DNA from: Actinomadura oligospora ATCC 43269
GTDB lineage: Bacteria > Actinomycetota > Actinomycetes > Streptosporangiales > Streptosporangiaceae
Length of the DNA: 64,000 nt
Reading direction: 5' to 3'
NCBI RefSeq assembly: GCF_000518265.1
Contig: NZ_JADG01000008.1
Span: forward strand, 124,001-188,000
The stretch's first letter is position 1. Every line of letters begins with the position of its first letter. A program made the translations under genes and the position numbers. Shown piece after piece: positions 25,901 to 32,361 of the stretch. A model generated the notes under the pieces. It ran no database searches, had not been told where the DNA came from, and saw only the letters and a program-made list of their open reading frames with translations.

Positions 25901-26641
25901 GCCCGCCCGCAACGCCGCCACCAGGCCCGCGTGCCGGGAGCAGTGCCCGTAGAAGTCGCCGCGCACCCCGAGCACCACGCGGGGCCCTCCGCCGTCGGCG
26001 AGCGCGGCCACCGCGTCCAGGAACGCCACCCGTTCACCGGCGTCGGCGCAGAGCGTGAACGCCTCCTCGAACTGGTCCACGACCAGCACGCCGTCCCCAC
26101 CCAGGCTCTCGACCGCCTCGTCCAGCGGGGCGCAGGGGTGCGCGCCCGGCATCAGCACCGCGACGGGGACTCCCTCGGCGGTCAGCGTCGGTGCCAGTCC
26201 CGCCCGCAGCAGCGACGACTTTCCACTGCCCGACGCCCCGAACACCGCCGTCAACCGCCCGCGCGCCACCGCCGCGCGCACCTGCTCCACCAGGTCGCCG
26301 CGGCCGAAGAACAGGTCGGCGTCGGCGGCCTCCAGCGGCGCGAGCCCCGGATAGGGGCAGCGGCGGCGCGACCGTTCCAGCTCCTTGGCCGCCGCCCGCC
26401 ACCGGGCCTCCCACCCGGCGGCGTCGCCCCCGCAGGCGGTGGCGTAGGCCAAAGTGGCCTCCAGGGTCGGCAGGCGCAGCCCGGTGGCCGCCTCCGCCAG
26501 GGTGCTGCGGGAGAAGTGGGCCCGCGCGGCCAACTCCCGGTAGCTGGGGCGGCCCGCGCGGTCGCGCAGCCCGCGCAGCTCCCACGCCAGCCGTTCGACG
26601 GGACCCGCGTGCGGGTCCAGGGGGCGTTCGGGTCTCCCCAT
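22952..26641 (-). CDS. HTH-nSTAND1-WD40 signal transduction ATPase
   Basis: A 1229-residue regulator. Residues 32-70 resemble an XRE HTH (SYRELAARAHFSRSTLAEA). At 95 the nSTAND1 motif CPYPGLAPLEAADADLFFGRG begins; Walker A is GASGSGKS (135-142) and Walker B LVVDQFEEAF (about 186-195). A TM helix (LVATVVAVLAVVALVQA) lies near 500. The C-terminal half has fourteen WD40-like units, enough for two seven-bladed propellers, ending in CEVC and a conserved tail. STAND NTPases oligomerise on sensing a signal. It is divergent from a short SARP over 209 bp; together they resemble AfsR, which fuses SARP, NB-ARC and repeats, split into two genes. The ligand is unknown. Confidence 0.93.
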   Translation of the reverse strand: MGRPERPLDPHAGPVERLAWELRGLRDRAGRPSYRELAARAHFSRSTLAEAATGLRLPTLEATLAYATACGGDAAGWEARWRAAAKELERSRRRCPYPGLAPLEAADADLFFGRGDLVEQVRAAVARGRLTAVFGASGSGKSSLLRAGLAPTLTAEGVPVAVLMPGAHPCAPLDEAVESLGGDGVLVVDQFEEAFTLCADAGERVAFLDAVAALADGGGPRVVLGVRGDFYGHCSRHAGLVAALRAGAQLPIGPLTARELRAVIVEPAARVGLEVEPALVEAVLAEAAGEPGTLPLVAHALRESWRRQPGQVLRLADYRTAGGVREAVARTAEELYEDLDPPQRDLLRAVFLRLTALGEGTEDTRRRVDRDELAGLADPGEIDALLDRLAAARLVVVDRGTAEPAHEALIDAWPRLRGWLADDRAALLRHRRLTTAADDWHDHGRDAEFLLRGGRLAEWDETDPGPLNERERAFLATGRARRDAEHVAERRRARRRFGGLSLVATVVAVLAVVALVQADRNADARDRARSRQLAAEARRQFTLDPALALSLAAESHRVAPTVEADTVLRQALADARHRPAPATGLTIVTGMAAAPDRTRIAVWGPGRGGGTSVRTWRWEDGRLVQDGPGLEIPAVVSDAAFGADGRTLAVGGGKGAVEVWDASGGRGRIRTLWDEGGSPVQTAVAFAGGRVAAARGKEVRVWDLDEPDRAFVRLGAARDVDAVALSPDGRQLVCGGFGMAQRMFTLTRTGAETLRTALDSRPRDLAFSPDGVWMVSTQGRQARLWRTDREAGRGDWQAEATWRMGAETFRGAVFSADGGRVATFADDRAVRVWDTGSTLDPLTLRIPSGVLQAVAFAPDGRGLAGVTGQGALHVWDVTAGTGERSARLEGHDGMADRSLSADGGRVLATSVKGDRFAVWDAGRGGRPLADHRVPPGQADYAVLSPDGRRAATGGFFGAPVRLWDLAGGPPYVLAESGSRTTALAFGGDGRTLAVSSGGAADVRVWRVPPHGPPTEMTGWRRGREGGRADGGLAVSADGRRLASARDDGSVWFWDLSGRVRPRVLRGGRSSVTELALSRDGRWLAGACTDGTVLLWDTAADGAAAAVMRGTGGEILQGRSLAFTADGSWLAATEPSGGLRVWRVGEGPAEPLTFGGLGGPVGPLAFHGTRLVAAFTGQVGSDGAARWRWPSRVRTWECEVCGPADRLPALVRSHAPRPFTPDERRLYLRP

Positions 26642-26850
26642 GGCCTGGTTGCTCCCCGGCGACCGCTGTTGTTCAAGTTGGGCGGCATCATCCTAAGGAG
26701 TTCCCGCCCGGACCGGGGCGAGCTGCGCGAATCAGATTGAGACGCCTTTGTCCGGACCCTCTGACCAGGGATTTCGGACAATCCGGCGGCTGCCTAGACC
26801 TGGTCGTGGGGCGCCGCCGGAGCGCCCCGGGACCCACCGAGGGGGAGCCG
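26642..26850. promoter_or_regulatory. Divergent promoter region of nSTAND and SARP genes
   Basis: This 209-bp gap must hold both promoters. An imperfect dyad combines GTCCG (26750-26754) with CGGAC (26775-26779), nesting CCCT (26757-26760) and AGGG (26767-26770). TCCGGAC (26751-26757) and TTCGGAC (26773-26779) start 22 bp apart, two helical turns, as SARP half-sites often do. Confidence 0.45.
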
Positions 26851-27624
26851 ATGAGATACCGCGTGCTCGGGCCACTGGACGTCCAGGGCCCGGAGGGGCC
26901 GGTGGCGCTGTCGCCCAAGCTCCGCGATCTGCTGGCGACGCTGCTGTGCCACGCGGGCCGCCCGGTCTCGCCGGGACGGCTGGCCGACGTGCTGTGGGCC
27001 GGGCGGCCGCCGGGCGCGGCGGCCGAGACGCTGCGCGGCTACGTCCACCATCTGCGGCGGGCGCTGGGCCCCGGCCGGCTGGCGTCCCACCCGGCCGGGT
27101 ACGTGCTGCACGTCGCCGCCGGGGAACTGGACGCCGCCGCGTTCACCGCCGCCGTCGGCCGGGGAAGGGACGCCTGGGCGGCGGGCCGCCCGCGCGAGGC
27201 GGCCGAGGCGTTCGAGACGGCGCTGGCACTGTGGCGCGGCGGCGCCGCCTACGAGGAGCAGGACCACCTGGCGCCGGTCCACCAGGAGGCCCTGCGGCTG
27301 GGGGAACTGCGGTTGAGCGCGGTCGAGGAGTCCCTGGAGGCCCGGCTGGCCCTCGGCTGCGACGCCGACCTGATCGGCAGGCTGCGGAACCTGGTACGCC
27401 TGACCCCGCTGTGCGAGCGCCCCCGCGCGCGGCTCGCGCTGGCCCTCTACCGCACCGGCCGGACCGCCGAGGCCCTGGAGGTGTGCCGCCAAGGCCGCCA
27501 CCTGCTGGCCGAGGAACTGGGCCTGGACCCCGGCCCGGAGCTGACGGCCCTGGAGGCGGCGATCCTGTGCCACGACCCGGCGCTGACGACGCACACCGCG
27601 CCGGGCCTGATTCTGTCGACGTGA
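26851..27624 (+). CDS. SARP-family transcriptional activator (OmpR-type wHTH plus BTAD)
   Basis: A 257-residue short SARP. The N-terminal wHTH (MRYRVLGPLDVQGPEG, LSPKLRDLLATLLCHAGRPVSPGRLADVLW, AAETLRGYVHHLRRALG) binds DNA; the BTAD domain (about 95-240; ARLALALYRTGRTAEALEVCRQGR, LLAEELGLDPGPEL) provides dimerisation and activation. ATG 26851 is preceded by GGGGGAG. Such regulators usually activate antibiotic or developmental genes. None of those are here; the nearest candidates are the convergent CHAP hydrolase and the small exported peptide, both with matching heptamers upstream. Confidence 0.93.
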   Translation: MRYRVLGPLDVQGPEGPVALSPKLRDLLATLLCHAGRPVSPGRLADVLWAGRPPGAAAETLRGYVHHLRRALGPGRLASHPAGYVLHVAAGELDAAAFTAAVGRGRDAWAAGRPREAAEAFETALALWRGGAAYEEQDHLAPVHQEALRLGELRLSAVEESLEARLALGCDADLIGRLRNLVRLTPLCERPRARLALALYRTGRTAEALEVCRQGRHLLAEELGLDPGPELTALEAAILCHDPALTTHTAPGLILST

Positions 27625-27687
27625 CCCCCGATAAGGACCGGCGGGCGCGCAACCCCGCGAAGCGCGCCCGCCGACGCCCGTCCGCCG

Positions 27688-28419
27688 CTACCTGGGCAGC
27701 ATGTAGCCCACGATGTAGCGGTCGGACAGCTTGTAGGTGTTGGTGCGGATCGCCTGCCCCGAGGAGTTGCCCTCGACCGTGGTGATCTTGTTGGCCGCGG
27801 AGTCCGTGGCGACCACGATGCCGACGTGGTCGATGCCCCAGCCGTCGTTCCCCGGCTTGCCGCCGCCCCAGTCGAACATCACCGCGGACCCGATGACGGG
27901 CATCCGGCCGCCGGTGTAGTAGCCCTTGCTCCTGTAGAGGTGCTCGGCATTGCCCGCCCGGTAGAACGACCCGGCGAACGTCGGGGCGTAATACTTCCAG
28001 GTCTTGGAGACGCCCTCGCTGGGCAGCGGGCGCTTGGGGAACGCGCCCGCCTGCCGCCACACGTACCAGACGAAGTCGGCGCACCACTCGTTGGCGCGCC
28101 AGCCCTTGGTCGAGCAACCGCCGCTGCCGGACGTCTGCCAGTAGCCGCTGTAGAAGTTGCAGTTGTAGCGGCCCTTGTTGTTGGCCTTGTTACGCGACGT
28201 GTTCTTCGCCTCGGCCTTGGCGCGGTTGGTGATGAGGGTGTAGATGTCGGGGCCGGGCGGCCGCCGGAGCGCGGAGGCGGCCTGCGCCGGGGACTGCGGG
28301 GCGGCGGGGGCGGCCGTGGCGGGCATGGCCTGGAGGGCCAGCGCCGCCGCCGGAACGGCGGCCGCGACCGCGAGCACGCCGGTCAGACGGCGCGGGCGAG
28401 AGCGGGTGGACTGCTTCAT
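27688..28419 (-). CDS. Secreted CHAP-domain peptidoglycan hydrolase
   Basis: A 243-residue secreted protein. Basic N-terminus and hydrophobic core (RRLTGVLAVAAAVPAAALAL) with AxA cleavage near residue 36. The CHAP catalytic Cys is Cys113 in NEWCADFVWYVW, the His is His198 in GIDHVGIV; a Cys pair (87 and 102) may form a disulphide. CHAP enzymes cleave peptidoglycan stem or cross-bridge peptides. ATG 28419 has AAAGGA upstream at the right distance. Three SARP-like heptamers lie 32-60 bp upstream of the start. Confidence 0.9.
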   Translation of the reverse strand: MKQSTRSRPRRLTGVLAVAAAVPAAALALQAMPATAAPAAPQSPAQAASALRRPPGPDIYTLITNRAKAEAKNTSRNKANNKGRYNCNFYSGYWQTSGSGGCSTKGWRANEWCADFVWYVWRQAGAFPKRPLPSEGVSKTWKYYAPTFAGSFYRAGNAEHLYRSKGYYTGGRMPVIGSAVMFDWGGGKPGNDGWGIDHVGIVVATDSAANKITTVEGNSSGQAIRTNTYKLSDRYIVGYMLPR

Positions 28420-28450
28420 GGGATGTCCTTTCATGGGCGTCTTCCAACGC

Positions 28451-28479
28451 CGGATGGTGGGCGGATCGCAAGCGGAACG
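28451..28479 (-). promoter_or_regulatory. Triple 11-bp-spaced heptamers (SARP-type site) before the CHAP gene
   Basis: On the plus strand CGGATGG (28451), CGGATCG (28462) and CGGAACG (28473) start exactly 11 bp apart, one helical turn, as in SARP operators. They read on the minus strand as CGTTCCG, CGATCCG and CCATCCG, toward the CHAP gene. No clear -10 lies 8 bp beyond, so the basal promoter is uncertain. Confidence 0.55.
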
Positions 28480-28627
28480 CCTGTTTCGGGCAGGTCGAAG
28501 CCGACGGCGGGCGATGCCGGGAGAAGACAGCACGAGCCGTCGTGGTGAGGGCTGCGCCGGTAGCCCGTCGGCAGGGACGCGGCGACGCGCGGTGGGCGCG
28601 GCGCGGTGTGGGACGCGCTGTCGCGCG

Positions 28628-28831
28628 TCAGCTCATGGTCGAGTAGAAGTGGTTCCCTTCTGCTCGCGCTCCCAGGCGATGTCGAGGACCACCTTGCCGC
28701 CCGCCGCCCGCACCTCCGCCGGCGGCCGTGGCGGCGGCCGCCGGGGCGGCCAGGATGCCGCTCGCGACCGCGGTGCCCAGGATCCCGGCCGCCGTCTTCG
28801 TCAGGATCCGGGCCTGTGCGCCCTTCCCCAT
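28628..28831 (-). CDS. Small exported peptide
   Basis: A 67-residue product with an excellent ribosome binding site (AGAGGAGG, seven bases before ATG 28831) and a Sec-type signal (MGKGAQARILTKTAAGIL, then AVASGILAAPAAAA). The predicted mature part is short, Gly-rich and basic. A one-base slip would give another frame with a more protein-like end (VVLDIAWEREQ), so the C-terminus is uncertain. It has its own SARP-type heptamers and lies beyond the CHAP gene on the same strand. No modification enzymes are near, so RiPP status is unsupported. Confidence 0.6.
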   Translation of the reverse strand: MGKGAQARILTKTAAGILGTAVASGILAAPAAAATAAGGGAGGGRQGGPRHRLGARAEGNHFYSTMS

Positions 28832-28883
28832 CTCAAACCTCCTCTTTCGTCCCTGTTCGGGTACTGATGACGATCGAGGCAGG

Positions 28884-28916
28884 GCGTTGGAACGGCATTG
28901 GAAGGGCGTTGGAACG
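28884..28916 (-). promoter_or_regulatory. Tandem 11-bp repeats (SARP-type site) before the small peptide gene
   Basis: Three head-to-tail 11-mers, GCGTTGGAACG (28884), GCATTGGAAGG (28895) and GCGTTGGAACG (28906), end 53 bp upstream of ATG 28831. The shared heptamer on the minus strand is CGTTCCA/CCTTCCA, close to those in front of the CHAP gene. Exact 11-bp phasing of direct repeats is the SARP hallmark. Confidence 0.6.
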
Positions 28917-29285
28917 GGATCGACGCCCGCCCGAGCCGCTGAACGAGCGCACCGGAACCCATCGCTGGACCGACCAGCGGCGCAGAAGCGGATCGGGCAG
29001 ACCACCTGCGAGCCGACCACGGTCCAGCAGAAGGACACGGCGAACGATGACTTGGTCGCCGACGACCAGGCCGCCGTCACCGGGGCCCTTGGCTGCCCGA
29101 CGGCGCGGCCCGCCGCATACCAGCCGGCGGCCCGTCGCTGCAGGCGCGCGCGATGGAGCCACTAGCGGCGATGTGCGATCCCCGAGATGCTCGCCGAGGT
29201 ACGAAGTTCGCGAAGCTGGTCGACCAGACGTGGCCGCGCCTCGCTCGTATGGCAGCCGGGGCGGGTGAAGGCTCTCGTGAGCATG

Positions 29286-29900
29286 TCAGGACATGGTCGG
29301 CGTCGAGCGAACATGGCCGTTGCCCGCGGATGGGCTGCCCGTACGCGTGACCGGTGGTGCGGCGGGGACGGGATCGGTCTCGCTGACGCGGTAGGCGGAG
29401 GCTTGTAGACCCTGGAACTCGGCGCACAGGTCGGCTCGTGCCATCAACTCGGTGTGCGTCCCGTGCTCGGTGACCTGGCCGCGTTCCAGAACATGGATGT
29501 GGTCGGCGTGGAGGACACCGGCGAGCCGGCGGATGATCAACAGGGCGGTGCGGCCGTGGCGGCGGCGTGGGCACGGATCTGCTCGAACAGGCGGTGCTCG
29601 GCGCGGGCGTCCAGAGCGGCGGCGGGCTCGTCGCAGATCGGCAAGGGAGCGTCCCGGTAGAAGCCGCGCGCCGCCGCCAGCCGTTGCCATTGGCTGCCTG
29701 ACAGCTCCCCGCCGCCCTCGAACCGCTTGCCCAACAGGGTGTCCGACCCCTGCGAGTGCTCGGCGATCACCTCGTCCGCTCCGGCCACCTGCGCCGCGTG
29801 CTCGACGGCTGGCGCACCTGATCGTCGCCCAGCGTGCCGCCCATGGCGATGTTGTCAGCGGCCGTTCCCCAACCACCTGTCCACGGCGCAGCCGCGCCGA
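29286..29900 (-). pseudogene. Decayed ABC exporter ATPase domain
   Basis: Remains of an ABC exporter nucleotide-binding domain in at least two frames. Recognisable pieces in order: TAADNIAMGGTLGDDQVR; ADEVIAEHSQGSDTLLGKRFEGGG; the signature LSGSQ (normally LSGGQ); PICDEPAAALDAR for Walker B; then, after a frameshift near 29550, TALLIIRRLAGVLHADHIHVLERGQVTEHGTHTELM, where the switch His of LITHRL is lost. The Walker A region is not recovered. Frameshifts plus altered catalytic residues make this a pseudogene, perhaps of a peptide or lantibiotic-type exporter. Confidence 0.85.
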
Positions 29901-30498
29901 CCCCTGACGCCACGACGGCGCCACCTGCAGGAAGTCGCGCCCACGAACAGGCCGGGGCGGGCACGCACCTGATCGAGGAACCCGTGGACGTCACACCACT
30001 CCCCGGCTGGGTGCTCACTTGAGCAACCGCGGCTTGGCGCCAGGCACAGTTGGAGCGGTGGCCGACGGCCTGTCCGGAGATCTCGGCCGCTCCTGTCGGG
30101 AATCGGCTATCGACCAGGGTCGGGCAGTAATGCAAGCTTCAAGCCTCATTGCACCCCGCACACGAGTGAACTCATCTTGATCGTTCACGGCCAGAGGCCG
30201 GCCCCCGAGGAGTTTCGCGCCATGAGACACCTGGACCTTCACGAAAGAGATGGCCGCCGACCTGGGTGAACTCAGTCACGCGGCCCCGGGCGGCACGAGT
30301 CCTGACGATGCCTGAGGGGGAAGTGTGAACACGCTGAGTGACGGTCTGCGGGTGATCCCAAGCGGGTCTCGAAGTGGGGAGGGAGGCGGTCAAGCGCCAT
30401 CCTGTGCACACCCTGTGCACTCCAGTCCCATCAAACCGCGACATTCAGGAACGCGACAGGGGCTCCGCTGAGGATCTTGCTCTCGGCGAAGCCCCTGG
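29901..30498. other. Non-coding stretch left of the element, with a stem next to attachment site
   Basis: No gene recognised. The left part may be further decayed ABC sequence. Close to the attachment site, GGGGCT (30459-30464) and AGCCCC (30490-30495) can form a stem. Before insertion this would have lain just 3' of the tRNA-Ser gene and could be its terminator. Confidence 0.45.
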
Positions 30499-30562
30499 TC
30501 AGAGGCGGAGGATCGGGGATTTGAACCCCGGATGGGCGGTAAACCCAAACCGCATTAGCAGT
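30499..30562 (-). repeat. Left attachment-site copy (tRNA-Ser 3' fragment)
   Basis: Identical over 64 bp to 37967-38030. It contains the anticodon loop through the T arm and acceptor 3' strand of tRNA-Ser (30506-30562), but the 5' half is replaced by unrelated DNA, so it is not a functional tRNA. Crossover near the anticodon loop is usual for tyrosine integrases. Confidence 0.93.
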
Positions 30563-30747
30563 TACCGTTGCGCCGGTCCGTGGGCGTCCGTGAGTGTGTA
30601 CCGCCTGCGGTGACGACCACCGGCGGACAGGGGCGGACACCCCCGGATTGCAACAAGAACTGCAACTCTGACGGCACCAGTCTCGGGTGCCGCTCGGCAT
30701 GACTGGCCGATTGGTGAGTACGGACAGTAACCACGAGCGAGGCTGGA

Positions 30748-30868
30748 ATCGGCTCACCGATCGGCTCACCCGATCGGCTCATGAATCGGCTCACCGGCAC
30801 TCCACGCGCGCGCGTGGCGGACGACCCCACTCCCAGTGAGCCGATTGAGACGATCCGATTGAGACGAT
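30748..30868. repeat. Iteron-like cluster near the left end of the element
   Basis: Four direct copies of ATCGGCTCA(C/T) start at 30748, 30760, 30773 and 30785 (12-13-bp spacing). An inverted copy GTGAGCCGAT is at 30836-30845, overlapping a perfect 14-bp tandem CCGATTGAGACGAT (30841-30854, 30855-30868). It lies in non-coding DNA 94 bp downstream of the Nudix gene stop side. It could be a replication origin for the excised circle or arm sites for Int/Xis. Confidence 0.7.
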
Positions 30869-30903
30869 TCCGCTTCCGGTGTGAGATGCACGCTCCGTGA
30901 CTC

Positions 30904-31335
30904 TCAGAGCAGCACTGTTCCGTCATGCACGCGGACGAACGGGCCTCCGTCCGCGAGAGCGTCAAGCACGCGTGCGGCCCGCGCCTCTGGCATCATCCGC
31001 GCCGCTTCCTCCGGCAGCACCCATCGCACCTCAGCCGCCTCGTCGGAGGGACCCGCCTCTCCACCCACAGGGCGGCATAGGAAGGCCAGCGACACCACGC
31101 CAAGCTTCATGTTCTTGTAAACGCCGGTCAGCCGCTCCGCTTCGACCTTGACGCCCGTCTCTTCCAGGACTTCCCGGACGACGCCATTGCGCGGATCCTC
31201 GTCCAGCTCCAGGACGCCGCCTGGTGGCACCCACCGGCCGTCGTCCATCCGCTCGATCGCGAGAATCCTTCCGTCCTCGCGCAGAACGATGCCGGTGACG
31301 CTCACCGAGTGCCGTGGTAGGTCGGTGCCGCTCAC
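30904..31335 (-). CDS. Nudix hydrolase (Pif-like candidate)
   Basis: A 143-residue Nudix protein. The full Nudix box GGVLELDEDPRNGVVREVLEETGV (Gx5Ex7REVxEExGU) is at about residues 39-62. It hydrolyses a nucleoside diphosphate linked to another moiety. GTG 31335 overlaps the GntR stop as GTGA, so both are made together. In pSAM2, the Pif protein that prevents redundant transfer carries a Nudix motif; by position and class this may play that role, which is inference. Confidence 0.9.
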   Translation of the reverse strand: MSGTDLPRHSVSVTGIVLREDGRILAIERMDDGRWVPPGGVLELDEDPRNGVVREVLEETGVKVEAERLTGVYKNMKLGVVSLAFLCRPVGGEAGPSDEAAEVRWVLPEEAARMMPEARAARVLDALADGGPFVRVHDGTVLL

Positions 31336-32087
31336 TCTTCAGCCGCCCATTCGTAGGTCAGTTTCCACAGCTGAGTCGGGAAGACGTTGATCACGACGTC
31401 CAGCGGGCGGCCGACCCGGTCGAAGGCGAACCGGACCACTTCAAGCACGTGTTGCGACTTGCCGATCTTCAGGAAGTCGGCTTCCTCTTCGGTCGGCCGA
31501 CGGGACTCGATCTCCTCCATGAACCGCACGACGCGGTGCCCGCGCTCCGCCAGGCGCTCGTAGAGGCCAGATGGCCCAGTGTCCGGGAACGCGATGCCCA
31601 CATCCCCCGCAGCAGACATGGGCACGTACGAAGCGGCCAGCTGGACCGGCCGTCCGTCCGCGAACATCTCGCGCTTGCGGATCAAGGCAAGCTCACCCTC
31701 TCCCAGCTCCAAGCGCCTCGCGACGTCCGGTGGGGGAACGATGGCTTCTGCCTGAACGAGCTTCGTGGTCGGCTTGAGTCCGGCCTTCTGTAGACCTTCC
31801 GCGAAGCTGCTGCCGGAGCCGCGGCCTCGCGGCGGGATGCGCCGGACGCGCTTGACGGTGGGGATGTCCAGCACGAACGATCCGATGCCACGTTCGGTGC
31901 GGATCAAGCCCTCGGTCTCCAGAAGTCCGATCGCGCGATTGATCGAAGTCTGGGTCAGTCCGTACTTCCGCGCGAGTTCTGGCTGGCTGGGGAGCGCTGC
32001 CCCTGGCCCATACGTCCCGCGCTTGATGGCCTCCCGCAGGTCGTCCGCCACCTGCGCGTAGCGGGATCTGGGGCGCTGAATGGGCAC
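31332..32087 (-). CDS. GntR-family regulator with UTRA domain (KorSA-like)
   Basis: A 251-residue GntR/UTRA repressor. wHTH: RYAQVADDLREAIKRGTYGPGAALPSQPELARKYGLTQTSINRAIGLLETEGLIRTERG (about residues 10-65), followed by a UTRA effector domain. GTG 32087 has AAGGAG eight bases upstream. KorSA of pSAM2 belongs to this family and controls the replication/transfer activator gene; the same role fits here. Upstream DNA contains a near-perfect palindrome, likely its operator. Operon with Nudix. Confidence 0.93.
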   Translation of the reverse strand: MPIQRPRSRYAQVADDLREAIKRGTYGPGAALPSQPELARKYGLTQTSINRAIGLLETEGLIRTERGIGSFVLDIPTVKRVRRIPPRGRGSGSSFAEGLQKAGLKPTTKLVQAEAIVPPPDVARRLELGEGELALIRKREMFADGRPVQLAASYVPMSAAGDVGIAFPDTGPSGLYERLAERGHRVVRFMEEIESRRPTEEEADFLKIGKSQHVLEVVRFAFDRVGRPLDVVINVFPTQLWKLTYEWAAEE

Positions 32088-32195
32088 GAGCGACTCCTTG
32101 GGGCTGCTGGACCTATAACACCGACCATAGCTGTCCAGGGTGAACATTCATGTATTCGCAGGTCAGGAGCTTACTTCCCCCTAAGCCTTGCCACT

Positions 32196-32211
32196 TAAAA
32201 CATATGTGTTA
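32196..32211. promoter_or_regulatory. GntR-type operator candidate
   Basis: TAAAACATATGTGTTA is palindromic at 14 of 16 positions with a perfect ACATATGT core, an A/T-rich island in GC-rich DNA, in the divergent region between the GntR gene and the sigma-like gene. It likely represses both directions. Confidence 0.6.
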
Positions 32212-32260
32212 GGCTCGCGTTTACGAGCGGATGGATACGGACGCTCGCGGACACCGTAAG

Positions 32261-32326
32261 ACGGCCCCGGCGGGTAGCCGCCCGCCAGGGCCGTGGAAGT
32301 GGCCGAGATCGGTAGCCGCCGATCTC
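32261..32326 (+). promoter_or_regulatory. Two successive leader hairpins sharing a loop sequence
   Basis: Hairpin 1: ACGGCCC-C-GGCGGG (32261-32274) pairs with CCCGCC-A-GGGCCGT (32281-32295). Hairpin 2: GAGATCGG (32305-32312) pairs with CCGATCTC (32319-32326). GGTAGCCGCC occurs at both apices (32273-32282 and 32311-32320). They lie in the 5' leader of the 32362 gene, 36-100 bp before its ATG, and may act as an attenuator. Confidence 0.55.
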
Positions 32327-32361
32327 GGGCCGATGCATCGGATCTTTGGAAAGGACTCTCG

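Noticed and set aside
23003..26740. A 1245-codon plus-strand open frame opposite the nSTAND gene
   Set aside because: Composition-driven shadow; the minus strand has Walker motifs and WD40 repeats.
26851..27624. SARP as marker of an antibiotic biosynthetic cluster
   Set aside because: No polyketide, peptide synthetase, terpene or tailoring gene set lies within 20 kb on either side.
27688..29900. A lanthipeptide or other RiPP cluster (small peptide, ABC relic, peptidase-like CHAP)
   Set aside because: No modification enzyme, no leader/core pattern, and the CHAP protein is an exported hydrolase, not a leader peptidase. The exporter is broken.
30506..30562. A second tRNA-Ser gene
   Set aside because: Only the 3' half from the anticodon loop is present; the 5' half is unrelated. 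It is an attachment-site duplicate.
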